A stretch of 64,000 nucleotides of DNA from Sphingobacterium sp. UBA7855 (GTDB lineage: Bacteria > Bacteroidota > Bacteroidia > Sphingobacteriales > Sphingobacteriaceae), in the NCBI GenBank assembly GCA_002500745.1, contig DLST01000002.1:62001-126000 (forward strand), written 5' to 3'. Positions 37,649 through 46,632 of this stretch are shown piece by piece. How positions within the stretch are numbered: the first letter of the stretch is position 1; each line of letters begins with the position of its first letter. Under the pieces are notes generated by a model. It saw nothing but the letters and a program-made list of their open reading frames with translations. It had not been told where the DNA came from and searched no databases. A program made the translations under genes and the position numbers.

Positions 37649-38701
37649 ATGAAACAACGCATATCAAAACAAGTACTGCAAAAGTACCAGCAGGGCACGT
37701 GCAGCGCTGAGGAAATGGCACTTGTCGAAAGTTGGTACAATCAGCTCAGCCGGCAAAATAATGCAAAAGACATTCCCGAACTGGGTCTGGCTGCCGAAGA
37801 CCAGTTTTTCCAACAGCATATTTTTGGTCCCGAATGGCGGGCTAAACGCCATAAAAAAGCCTATTTAAAGGTTGCGGCCAGTATGGTGTTCTTTTTGATG
37901 GCCGGTGCGGCGATATACTTCTTTTCCCCGCGGCAGCAAGCTCCGAAGCCATTGCCCTTTAGTATTGGTCAATTTCAGGCCGATCTGTTGATCGGAAATG
38001 AGGTGGTGAGCCTGAGTAAGGAAAAGCCGTTTAGCCCCGAGTGGCTCGATCGGCATAAGGATAGCAACGTGGCGCTTCAAACCAAAAGGGGACAGGAATT
38101 TAAAATGGAACTTCCGGATGGTACGCTGGTGTGGTTAAATGCCGACAGCAAGCTCAAAATTGAACCGGGGTATAATGAACATAAACGTTCGGTATTTCTG
38201 GAAGGTGAGGCTTATTTTAAGGTGGCCAAAAATAAAGCGAAACCTTTTATTGTGCACGTGGGGAACACCCGTATCGAAGCACTGGGGACAGCTTTCAACG
38301 TGAAGTTGTATCCAAAGGACAACGCGCTTTTAACGACCCAGCTTGACGAAGGGAAAATACGGGTCAGCAATGCTGGCCTGGACGAGATTCTGCTGCCCGG
38401 ACAGCGGATCCAGCTGAATGTGCTGAATGGAGCCTTCCAGCGGCTGGCGGAAAACAGCCAGCCCGATATAGCCAACTGGAAAGACGGGTACTTTGAATTT
38501 GACCAGACACCGTTGCCTGAGATTTTAGCGGATCTGGCGCGTTGGTACAATTTCACCTATAGCCTGTCGCCTGCTTATAAAAATAAAGTCCTTAGTGGAA
38601 AAATCAGCAAAAAAGAATCCTTTGAAGAAGTGCTGAAGATTTTACGCTTCGCCGGTATCAATTATACCATTGAGAAAAACGAACTCTTGCTTATTCCCTA
38701 A
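37649..38701 (+). CDS. FecR-family anti-sigma factor (locus 3)
   Basis: 350 residues: N-terminal cytoplasmic domain (KYQQGTCSAEEMALVESWY), membrane helix near 73-90 (VAASMVFFLMAGAAIYFF), FecR domain (KMELPDGTLVWLNADSKLKI; GEAYFKVAKNKAKPFIVHV), and DUF4974-like C-terminal domain (LPEILADLARWYNFTYSL; KKESFEEVLKILRFAGINY). Regulator of the sigma factor just upstream; the partner SusC has an STN-like N-terminal domain. Confidence 0.93.
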   Translation: MKQRISKQVLQKYQQGTCSAEEMALVESWYNQLSRQNNAKDIPELGLAAEDQFFQQHIFGPEWRAKRHKKAYLKVAASMVFFLMAGAAIYFFSPRQQAPKPLPFSIGQFQADLLIGNEVVSLSKEKPFSPEWLDRHKDSNVALQTKRGQEFKMELPDGTLVWLNADSKLKIEPGYNEHKRSVFLEGEAYFKVAKNKAKPFIVHVGNTRIEALGTAFNVKLYPKDNALLTTQLDEGKIRVSNAGLDEILLPGQRIQLNVLNGAFQRLAENSQPDIANWKDGYFEFDQTPLPEILADLARWYNFTYSLSPAYKNKVLSGKISKKESFEEVLKILRFAGINYTIEKNELLLIP

Positions 38702-38740
38702 CTAAAATCGTAACAAACGAATTTTCAATCTAAATACCTT

Positions 38741-41700
38741 ATGAAAAAGTCCGTAAAAACCCTGCTATTGATGCTGATGCATGTGAATGGTTATGCTTTG
38801 ACCCAGCAGGCAGACAAGTCAATTGACCATGTCCGATTTAAACAGCTCGTCAAATCCATCGAGCAACGCAGTGATTATCGCTTTGTGTATGATCCCAATG
38901 AGATCAATCCGGATCTACCAGTAGATGTCAATTTAAATAACGTCAATATTCCTGAACTCCTCAGGCAGGCGTTCTCAGCTAAAGGCATACGCTACCAAAT
39001 TGTCAAAAATACCATCGTGCTCCAGGGGAAGGGGGCTGCAAAGGCGGTCCAGATGACCATTTCCGGTCGGGTCAGCAATGGATCCGGTGCAGCGCTTGAA
39101 GGGGTTAGTGTACGCGTTAAAAATAAGGTAGCTAGTACTATGACCGATGCTAACGGTCGTTTTAGTTTAAATGGCCTGCAGCAGGATGATATACTACTTT
39201 TGAGTTATGTGGGCTACCGCAGCAAGGAAGTGAAGGTGGCCGACAAGGCCCTCATGGAAATAAGCCTTGAGCTAGATCCAGGCAACCTGGATGAGGTGGT
39301 GGTTATCGGTTACGGGACGTCTTCGATACGCAAAAATACGGGTTCGGTATCTAGCGTCACTAGCCGGGAGATCGAAACACAACCGGTACTAGACCCCTTG
39401 GCGGCTTTGCAGGGGCGCGTTGCCGGACTCAATATTGCTTCCAATTCGGGCTTGCCGGGCAGCTCCTTTCAGGTGCAGCTGCGTGGCGTCAACTCTTTGA
39501 CTAATGGCAGCAGTCCGCTTTACATTATCGACGGTATTCCATTTTCGGACGAAAGCATGAATCAGTTTACAGCGGCCAATGGGAACCAAAGCCCGCTCAG
39601 TCTGATCAATCCCAAGGATATTGAACGCATCGATGTGCTTAAAGATGCCGATGCGACAGCCATCTATGGCTCCCGGGGTGGGAATGGAGTGATCCTGATC
39701 ACAACGAAGTGGGGAAATAAGAGCGGACTTAAAATAGACTTTAATGCCAATGTGGGCTCCGGTAAGGCCATTCGCAACTTGAAGATGCTCAATACGGCGC
39801 AATATTTGGACATCCGGAAGGAAGGCTTTAAAAACGATAACTGGACAGCGACAGCAGATAATGCACCGGATCTGCTCACTTGGGATCAGTCCGCCTACAA
39901 CGACTGGCAAAAGGAGTTTTATGGTGCATCTTCTCCTTTCTCGACCTATCAGCTGTCATTTTCCGGAGGTAACGAAAATACCCAATACCTGGCCAGTGGC
40001 AATTTCAATCGTCAGGGGGATCCCTTTCCCGGCAATAAGAATTATCAGCGTGGTGGTGCGCTGTTGAACTTGTCTACGCAGTCCAAAGATCAGCGATTTA
40101 AGCTCAACAGTAGTTTCAACCTCAACCTGGACCGTAACAATACCGTACCGACAGATATAGCACAGTTTTATAACCTGGCGCCCAACTATCCTTTATATGA
40201 TGAAAAGGGCGGCTATTATTGGTTCCAACAGAGTTTACAGAATCCCGCCGCCTATATGGAGCGCTCGAGTGTTTCGAAATCAAAATCCCTACTGGCCAAC
40301 TTTTCTGCCGAATATGCGATATTACCTGAGCTGGTCGCAAAAGTCAATGTGGGCTACAACCTCAAAAGCATGGACCAGACGCGCTTGCTGCCCAATGCGG
40401 GATTTAATCCATTGACGAGCACGGGTTCCATGGCCTCTTACGGGAATTCGGATTATCAGTCCTATATCGTTGAGCCACAAATAAATTACAGCAAAACCTT
40501 TGGTAAACATGATTTTAAACTGCTTTTGGGGGGGACCTGGCAGCAAAGGGTCAGCGAAGGGAAGTACTTCGATGGCAGCAGTTATCCGAGTGATTCGCAG
40601 CTAAACAATATCGGCGCTGCAGGTATCCTTGTGAACCGCAACAATCAGTATGCAGATTACCGTTACCAGTCTGCATTTGGCCGGATCAATTATGCCTATG
40701 CCGACAAATATCTGTTAAATTTCAGCTACCGAAGGGATGGCTCTTCCCGCTTTGGGCCCAACAATAAGTACGGTAATTTTGGGTCGATCGGTGCAGCCTG
40801 GGTGTTCAGCAGCGAAGAATTTCTCCAGGATCAGTCTATCGTGAGCTTCGGGAAGCTTCGTGCGAGTTGGGGAGTGACGGGCAACGACCAGATCGGCGAT
40901 TACCAGTACCTGGATACCTGGGGCACAGGCTTTGCCTACCAAGGCATCACGGGGCTTTATCCGACACGGGTGTTTAATCCCAATTTTGGATGGGAAGAAA
41001 TTAAAAAGAAAGAACTGGGGCTCGACCTGGGTTTTTTCAGGGACCGTATTTTCCTAACGGCCAATTATTACAACAATAGATCGGATAATCAGCTGATCAA
41101 TATCGTGCTCGCACCGCAGACGGGCTATAATTCGTATTTTGGTAATACCCCCGCACTGATTGAAAATAAAGGCTTGGAGTTAGAGCTGAGCAGTGTGAAT
41201 ATCCAGAAGGAAAAGTTCAGCTGGAAAACCAATTTCAATATCACTTTCCCTTCCAATACGCTGCTGGAATATCCCGGGCTGGAGAGTAGCAGTGATGCGA
41301 GGCGATACATCATTGGCGAGTCCACACGTATCGTCCGCGGATTTCAGTTTACGGGAGTGGATTCGCAAACCGGGGTTGCCCAATTCCGGGATGTGGATGG
41401 TGATGGGAAAATCAGTGATTTCAATGATTATGTAACCTTGGGCTCTCTGCTGCCCAAGTACTATGGTGGTATCGGCAACAATCTAAGTTATGGCAATGTG
41501 AGCCTTGGATTCTTATTTCAGTTTGTCAAACAGGAGGGACCATCCATTGGATATGGCCCACAGGCAACGAACATTGGCGGATTGGGCAACCTGGATGAAT
41601 ATGTGTTAAACCGTTGGCAGCAGCCCGGAGATGTGACGGATGTGCCACGCGCTACCGCCAACAGCGCCAACGAAGCTAACCTGGCTTACCGAAATTACTA

Positions 41701-41986
41701 CCGCTATTCATCGGCAGTATGGGACGATGCGTCGTTCATCCGCTTAAAAAATGTATCGCTCAGTTACGATATCTCCAAATGGGCAAAGAAGATCAATATG
41801 AGCCGCGCTGTGGTACAGTTCAATGCGCAGAACCTCTTTACCTGGACAAGCTTCAGAGGTATGGATCCCGAGATGCCTGGTTTTGATCGCACTTATGTTT
41901 CGGATGTCAATCCCTTTGGTTCGGTGCGGAACAGCGCCACACCATCCATGCGTACCTATACCTTTGCGGTTCAGCTCACTTTTTAA
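38741..41986 (+). CDS. SusC/RagA TonB-linked outer membrane protein with STN domain (locus 3)
   Basis: 1,081 residues. Signal peptide (VKTLLLMLMHVNGYALTQQ), STN-like domain (about 30-85, FKQLVKSIEQRSDYRFVYDP; VNIPELLRQAFSAKGIRYQI), CarboxypepD-like domain (ISGRVSNGSGAALEGVSVRV), TonB-box region (LDEVVVIGYGTSSIRK), plug (QGRVAGLNIASNSGLPGSSF; LKDADATAIYGSRGGNGVILI), barrel ending TYTFAVQLTF. Unlike the locus 1 SusC it is intact. Pairs with the SusD 27 bases downstream. Confidence 0.95.
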   Translation: MKKSVKTLLLMLMHVNGYALTQQADKSIDHVRFKQLVKSIEQRSDYRFVYDPNEINPDLPVDVNLNNVNIPELLRQAFSAKGIRYQIVKNTIVLQGKGAAKAVQMTISGRVSNGSGAALEGVSVRVKNKVASTMTDANGRFSLNGLQQDDILLLSYVGYRSKEVKVADKALMEISLELDPGNLDEVVVIGYGTSSIRKNTGSVSSVTSREIETQPVLDPLAALQGRVAGLNIASNSGLPGSSFQVQLRGVNSLTNGSSPLYIIDGIPFSDESMNQFTAANGNQSPLSLINPKDIERIDVLKDADATAIYGSRGGNGVILITTKWGNKSGLKIDFNANVGSGKAIRNLKMLNTAQYLDIRKEGFKNDNWTATADNAPDLLTWDQSAYNDWQKEFYGASSPFSTYQLSFSGGNENTQYLASGNFNRQGDPFPGNKNYQRGGALLNLSTQSKDQRFKLNSSFNLNLDRNNTVPTDIAQFYNLAPNYPLYDEKGGYYWFQQSLQNPAAYMERSSVSKSKSLLANFSAEYAILPELVAKVNVGYNLKSMDQTRLLPNAGFNPLTSTGSMASYGNSDYQSYIVEPQINYSKTFGKHDFKLLLGGTWQQRVSEGKYFDGSSYPSDSQLNNIGAAGILVNRNNQYADYRYQSAFGRINYAYADKYLLNFSYRRDGSSRFGPNNKYGNFGSIGAAWVFSSEEFLQDQSIVSFGKLRASWGVTGNDQIGDYQYLDTWGTGFAYQGITGLYPTRVFNPNFGWEEIKKKELGLDLGFFRDRIFLTANYYNNRSDNQLINIVLAPQTGYNSYFGNTPALIENKGLELELSSVNIQKEKFSWKTNFNITFPSNTLLEYPGLESSSDARRYIIGESTRIVRGFQFTGVDSQTGVAQFRDVDGDGKISDFNDYVTLGSLLPKYYGGIGNNLSYGNVSLGFLFQFVKQEGPSIGYGPQATNIGGLGNLDEYVLNRWQQPGDVTDVPRATANSANEANLAYRNYYRYSSAVWDDASFIRLKNVSLSYDISKWAKKINMSRAVVQFNAQNLFTWTSFRGMDPEMPGFDRTYVSDVNPFGSVRNSATPSMRTYTFAVQLTF

Positions 41987-42012
41987 TGATCATAACACTA
42001 AAGACTTATACC

Positions 42013-43377
42013 ATGAACAAATATATCATCTACAGCCTTTTTGCGACACCACTGCTTAACATCTCCTGCAATAAATTTCTGGCCGTGGACCCACCCAAGA
42101 CGGAAGTGGCAGCAGCGTCGGCTTTCAGTGACGAAAAGACGGCCACAGCAACCGTGGGCGGACTCTATACCAGTATGAACAATTACAATAACCAGTTCGC
42201 CAGTGGACTGATGAGCATTGTACTGTCCAGTCTGGCCGACGATTACAACTCAGCTTTTACAAGCTACGACGAGTACAAATACAATAAACTGAGTCCGGCG
42301 ACTTCTTACCTTGATCGGCTCTGGTCGCAACCTTATAGCTATATCAATCACAGCAATAAGATCATCGAGGGCGTTGAAGCCTCGGCGCTCAGCAGTACGG
42401 TCAAGGCACAGCTATCGGCCGAGGCCCGTTTTACGCGGGTATTCAATTACTTTTACCTGAGTAACCTCTTCAATAAAGTGCCCTTGATCACTGATACCAA
42501 GGATCTGGAAGCCAACAACCGAAAAGGTCCGGCCTCCAGGGAAGAGCTCTATGCGTTTATGGTCGACGATCTGCAGAAAGCTGCTGTCGATATTGCGGAT
42601 GCCTATCAGGGCAATGAGCGTACCCGCCCCAATAGAAAAGCAGTTGATGCGCTATTGGCCAGGGTCTATCTGTATCATGGCGACTGGGCCAATGCCGAAG
42701 CGATGGCCGACAAAGTCATTGCGGATAACCGGTACGAACTGTCGCGGGATCTCAATACAGTTTTTTTGAAAACAAGCAAAGAAGCGATCTGGCAACTGCA
42801 GACGGTAAATCTTTCCACTGCCGGGGTCAACACCTGGGAAGGTTTCAGCATCGTTCCGGCAGTAGCTACAGGGCGGAGTTACTATCAGGTGTATGATGCC
42901 ACGGTAGCGGCCTATGAAGATAAAGATTTACGCAAAGCGATGTGGTTAAAGCCTTATGTCGTAAGTAATAAGACGCTTTATATGCCGTATAAGTATAAGG
43001 TGCGCACAGGTGCACCTGTGACCGAATACAATACCGTGCTGCGCCTTGCCGAGCAGTACTTGATCCGTGCCGAAGCGCGGCTCAACCAGAATAAGTTGCA
43101 GGCGGCACTAGAGGATATCAATCAGATCCGTGAACGTGCCGGCCTCGCTGCGCTGCCACAAACGATGGACAAGGCGGGCATTGCCCTGGCGCTCGAAAAG
43201 GAGCGGCAGCTAGAACTGCTCGGGGAATGGGGCCACCGTTGGTTTGATCTGGTGCGCACAAACAGGGCCCTGCCTGTACTTTCAAAGGTCAAAACAGACT
43301 TTAGCGAAAGCGATACCAAAATACCGATCGCCAGTACTATTTTAATCACCAATGCTAACCTCCAACAGAATGATTAA
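42013..43377 (+). CDS. SusD/RagB family nutrient-binding lipoprotein (locus 3)
   Basis: 454 residues from ATG 42013 (MNKYIIYSLFATPL); an upstream in-frame ATG at 41986 overlaps the SusC stop and is less likely because the signal peptide starts after it. Lipobox LNISC. SusD segments: SAEARFTRVFNYFYLSNLFN, RKAVDALLARVYLYHGDWANAEAM, and the C-terminal EKERQLELLGEWGHRWFDLV. The 3' end overlaps the thioredoxin-like gene start. Confidence 0.94.
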   Translation: MNKYIIYSLFATPLLNISCNKFLAVDPPKTEVAAASAFSDEKTATATVGGLYTSMNNYNNQFASGLMSIVLSSLADDYNSAFTSYDEYKYNKLSPATSYLDRLWSQPYSYINHSNKIIEGVEASALSSTVKAQLSAEARFTRVFNYFYLSNLFNKVPLITDTKDLEANNRKGPASREELYAFMVDDLQKAAVDIADAYQGNERTRPNRKAVDALLARVYLYHGDWANAEAMADKVIADNRYELSRDLNTVFLKTSKEAIWQLQTVNLSTAGVNTWEGFSIVPAVATGRSYYQVYDATVAAYEDKDLRKAMWLKPYVVSNKTLYMPYKYKVRTGAPVTEYNTVLRLAEQYLIRAEARLNQNKLQAALEDINQIRERAGLAALPQTMDKAGIALALEKERQLELLGEWGHRWFDLVRTNRALPVLSKVKTDFSESDTKIPIASTILITNANLQQND

Positions 43378-45286
43378 GCTATTCAAATACGCATTGCTGC
43401 TGTGTCTGCTAGAAGTAAACCTGCTGTTGCAGGCACAAGTGAGTATTTTGCCGCACAAAGCAACGGCCGGTGATACCGTGACCATCAGCTTTGATCCAAG
43501 TAAATCTGCTGCTTCCCAGACGGAAGGGCCCTATTTCGTGGATTTCAACTATTCAAATTTTTACGAATTTCCGAGCCGCATGCCCATGCAACAAGAGGGT
43601 GGAATCTGGCGGGTGCGTTTTAAACTGCCTGCCTACGCCAACTTTTCCTGTTTTTCCATCGCCGACAGAGAAAAGAAATTTGTACAGCGGGCAAGCGATA
43701 GCAGTCAATATGAGATCTATATTTACAAGGATGGTCGGTTGATTTCTGGTAATTACCTGGGTAAATCGTATAGCGTACCGGTCCAAGATAAGACATCGGA
43801 TCATATCCTTGCTACACAGGAATATTACCTCAAGAAGGAGCTGAGCTTATATCCCGACAATTATGAGGCACAGCTCCGCCTGATTGTGCTACAGATGAAA
43901 AACGCTAGTGCCGACCAACAGGCACAGCTGTTAAAAAAAGGCTTGGCAGTGGTGGAGCAAAAATTTAGAAGCAATCCACTTGTTGAAGGAAACCTCAACA
44001 AGGTGACGATGGGCTATCTGATACTCGGGCAGAACCAAAAAGTAGATTCGATCCGCCAGGTGGTGATCGACGAGTTTCCCAACAAGAAGATCGGCATAGC
44101 CTATCGGCTCAATAAATTGTTTCGCGAGCAGGATTCCACGGCAGTGGTTGCCAAGATCGGGCAGCTTCTTGGCCTTAAAACCGCCGATAATGAGGCGGCC
44201 TATGGCAGCGCTTACGACTATCTTTTTACCTACTATGTGCGGCATGGTGACAGCGTACAGGCCAAGAAATACCTGCCCCTGATCACCCGATGGGAGCAAG
44301 ATCCCTATAAATGGCGTGCATACAATCAGTATGTGCAGCTGCTCTTAGATCATAAGCTGATGCTGCAGGAGGCATCCAAACTCAATCTATATCTACTCGA
44401 CAGTGTTGCGGCCTATCCGGTAAGTTTAATACGCTATTTCCCCGAAACGGGCTATCTAGTGGCCCATGATCCGGCCAGGGCGGATAAGATTGCTGCCGTA
44501 AAAGCAGAAATTATGGCCAATCAGGGACTTATCCTTGCGCAGTTAAACCAGCCCGAAGCGGCCCGTGACTGGTTTACTAAAAGTATCCCTACACTCCAAT
44601 CGGCAGCATTGCTCCGCGCAGTGGCCATGCAGTATCAGCAGTGGAATGATCCAAACAGTGCAATACCCGCATTGGAGGCAGCCTATCGTTATGCTCCTTT
44701 TGATGCGACGACGCGTGAACTTCTCGACAAAGCGATCATTAAAAACGGAACGGACAATGCTGCCGCACGGCAGGCTTATTTTAGCAAGCTTGACAAACAA
44801 TGGAAACAGGAATATTACCAGGAGTTTCAGAAAATCATCGGCAGTACGCCATTTCCAGAGGATATCAGCATTGTCGATATGGACAAGAAACCGTTGCTCA
44901 AAACGGAACTGAAGGACAAGATTGTCATCATTGATTTTTGGGCAACCTGGTGCAAGCCCTGCATCGCCTCATTTCCCTATTTGCATCAGGTATACAAAAA
45001 ATATGCGGATGATCCGCAGGTGAAGTTCGTTGTACTCAATTCGGGCAGTGGAAACAGCTGGGACGATGCCTACAAATGGGCAAAGGCCAATCCTGAATTT
45101 GACTTTCCATTTTATTACAATCAGGATAAAAAGCTCAGTAGCAAGCTGGATATCACATCCATTCCGACAACATTGATCCTGGACAAAAAGGGGGACATCC
45201 GCTTTCGAAAGGTGGGATTTGAAGGAGAGAAGCTACTGCAGAGCCTCGATGCCATGATCGAATACCTCAAAGAATTGGAGGAATAA
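43370..45286 (+). CDS. TlpA-like protein with C-terminal thioredoxin domain and TPR-like middle
   Basis: 638 residues with a signal peptide (YALLLCLLEVNLLLQAQ), so periplasmic. N-terminal beta domain (about 25-130), a helical tetratricopeptide-like middle (about 150-480), and a C-terminal TlpA/AhpC-TSA thioredoxin domain with active site WCKPC in IDFWATWCKPCIASFPYL and cis-Pro SIPTTLIL. Proteins of this kind often follow SusC/SusD pairs in Bacteroidota; a redox or substrate-handling role for the locus is likely but the target is unknown. ATG 43370 overlaps the SusD 3' end by 8 bases; the frame opens at 43352. Confidence 0.9.
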   Translation: MIKLFKYALLLCLLEVNLLLQAQVSILPHKATAGDTVTISFDPSKSAASQTEGPYFVDFNYSNFYEFPSRMPMQQEGGIWRVRFKLPAYANFSCFSIADREKKFVQRASDSSQYEIYIYKDGRLISGNYLGKSYSVPVQDKTSDHILATQEYYLKKELSLYPDNYEAQLRLIVLQMKNASADQQAQLLKKGLAVVEQKFRSNPLVEGNLNKVTMGYLILGQNQKVDSIRQVVIDEFPNKKIGIAYRLNKLFREQDSTAVVAKIGQLLGLKTADNEAAYGSAYDYLFTYYVRHGDSVQAKKYLPLITRWEQDPYKWRAYNQYVQLLLDHKLMLQEASKLNLYLLDSVAAYPVSLIRYFPETGYLVAHDPARADKIAAVKAEIMANQGLILAQLNQPEAARDWFTKSIPTLQSAALLRAVAMQYQQWNDPNSAIPALEAAYRYAPFDATTRELLDKAIIKNGTDNAAARQAYFSKLDKQWKQEYYQEFQKIIGSTPFPEDISIVDMDKKPLLKTELKDKIVIIDFWATWCKPCIASFPYLHQVYKKYADDPQVKFVVLNSGSGNSWDDAYKWAKANPEFDFPFYYNQDKKLSSKLDITSIPTTLILDKKGDIRFRKVGFEGEKLLQSLDAMIEYLKELEE

Positions 45287-45673
45287 ATAGATGAAGTTGA
45301 AGCAAGCGAATTACTAGACTGCTCACATAACTTATAAACGCGTAAAGATCATGATGCACGGAATGTATAAAGCGCCAAAACGATAGGAACTTTTGGCGGT
45401 TATTTTTTAGCGATCTATTTGGGTGTAAGATTTGAAAGTACATTATTCACTGTGTATTGCTTTTGTTACACTTAGTGTGTTTTTTGTATAAAAAATAATT
45501 TCAGTATTTATACGTTTTTTTTGCTTTTAAAATACTGTTGACGGTATTATTTTGCGGCATTTAACAATTTATTAATTCAAAAATCCTTCAATTGGTATTT
45601 AGTTTGATGTAAATTAGATACATACGGTCATGGAGAGACCGCAATATTTATTTTAAACTTAAAACCAAAAGTT
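45287..45673. promoter_or_regulatory. Intergenic region before the type VI genes
   Basis: 387 bases without a gene. It holds the terminator of the third SusC/SusD locus (listed separately), a very A+T-rich stretch (45420-45620) expected to carry the strong promoter of tssD, and a small leader hairpin CGGTC / GACCG (45625-45641) about 33 bases before the tssD start. No convincing Bacteroidota -33/-7 pair could be fixed by eye. Confidence 0.5.
45373..45410 (+). terminator. Intrinsic terminator of the third SusC/SusD locus
   Basis: Perfect 8-bp stem CGCCAAAA / TTTTGGCG (45373-45380, 45391-45398) with a 10-base loop followed by GTTATTTTTT. Lies 86 bases after the TlpA-like gene. Confidence 0.75.
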
Positions 45674-46069
45674 ATGGCTTTCAAAGCAAGACTTCAGTTT
45701 TCAGGCAACGAATATGACGTGCTGAATGCTGACTACTCCTTCACCCGCGACGTCGATTCAAAGGGACGTCCTTCATCTTCAGTTTATGGTGGCACCATCA
45801 ATGTCGAAGTAGAATCTACAGAAGATACTTCCGTCATCGAAGCTATGGTCAACAACCAATATAAGCCTATTGCAGGTACATTGCTGATCAAAAAACCAGA
45901 CGAAGATGCCAAAATGAAAGAAATCAGATTTGAAGATGGTTACATTATTCGCTACGAGGAAGGAATCAACATAGTAGGATCGCATGCAATGACCTACAAA
46001 TTTGTGATTTCTGCGCGCTCCATCAGCATTGGTGAAGCGACAAGCGAACAAGACTGGCCAAAAGCGTAA
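45674..46069 (+). CDS. tssD: Type VI secretion tube protein TssD (Hcp-like), copy 1
   Basis: 131 residues, the size of the Bacteroidota (T6SS subtype iii) Hcp-like tube subunit. Conserved features: N-terminal strands FKARLQFSGNEYDVLNADYS, the loop RDVDSKGRPSSSVYGGTI, EVESTEDTSVIEAMVNNQ, and the C-terminal tail EQDWPKA. Stacked hexameric rings of this protein form the tube that is fired into target cells. A second copy follows after 82 bases; the two are about 60% identical by eye. No effector domain is fused to it. Confidence 0.93.
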   Translation: MAFKARLQFSGNEYDVLNADYSFTRDVDSKGRPSSSVYGGTINVEVESTEDTSVIEAMVNNQYKPIAGTLLIKKPDEDAKMKEIRFEDGYIIRYEEGINIVGSHAMTYKFVISARSISIGEATSEQDWPKA

Positions 46070-46151
46070 CCCTTACAAACATCCGTAGGTGTATTGATAA
46101 GGCACGCTTAGGTAAGTAAAATTAAATTTTAAACCATTAAAAATTACGATT

Positions 46152-46547
46152 ATGTCATTTAAAACAAGATTAACATTAGGAAGTAAGGAATACGATGTGA
46201 TCCAGTGCAGGTTTTCCCTGCACCGTGATGTGGACTCTAAAGGGCGTCCGTCATCGTCTGTATATGGCGGTACAATTACGGTTGAGGTCGAATCGACCGA
46301 AGATACCTCGGTCATTGAAGCGATGGTAAACAATCAGTATAAAACTGTAAACGGCAAGATCACGTTTAAAAAGAGTGAGGAAGATGCGACTATGAAAGAA
46401 CTCAAATTTCAGGACGCCTATATCATCCAATACAATGAAGGAATTTCGGTCACCAACGATAAACCCATGACACTATCCCTGGTATTGTCATCGCGGGTGC
46501 TGGAAATGCAAAATGCATCACTGGAAAATGATTGGCCTAAGGCTTAA
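46152..46547 (+). CDS. tssD: Type VI secretion tube protein TssD (Hcp-like), copy 2
   Basis: 131 residues, paralogue of the preceding gene: FKTRLTLGSKEYDVIQCRFS, then the shared RDVDSKGRPSSSVYGGTI and EDTSVIEAMVNNQYK, and tail ENDWPKA. Differences are concentrated in the first strands and in the 80-125 segment, which faces the lumen or neighbouring ring in Hcp folds; the copies may therefore carry different cargo (inference). Followed by a strong terminator. Confidence 0.93.
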   Translation: MSFKTRLTLGSKEYDVIQCRFSLHRDVDSKGRPSSSVYGGTITVEVESTEDTSVIEAMVNNQYKTVNGKITFKKSEEDATMKELKFQDAYIIQYNEGISVTNDKPMTLSLVLSSRVLEMQNASLENDWPKA

Positions 46548-46573
46548 AAGCTGAAATAGACCATGAAATTTGG

Positions 46574-46608
46574 AAAGACGGTCTATCGCAGGAAAGACCG
46601 TCTTTTTT
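46574..46608 (+). terminator. Intrinsic terminator between tssD and vgrG
   Basis: Perfect 11-bp stem AAAGACGGTCT / AGACCGTCTTT (46574-46584, 46595-46605) with a 10-base loop and a following T-run. Probably lets most transcripts stop after the two abundant tube genes while some read into vgrG. Confidence 0.85.
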
Positions 46609-46632
46609 GTAAACTCTATGAACAGCTAATTT

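Noticed and set aside
39389..39910. 173-codon open frame antisense to the third SusC gene
   Set aside because: Fully inside the conserved plug and barrel coding region of SusC, with no plausible ribosome-binding site or domain.
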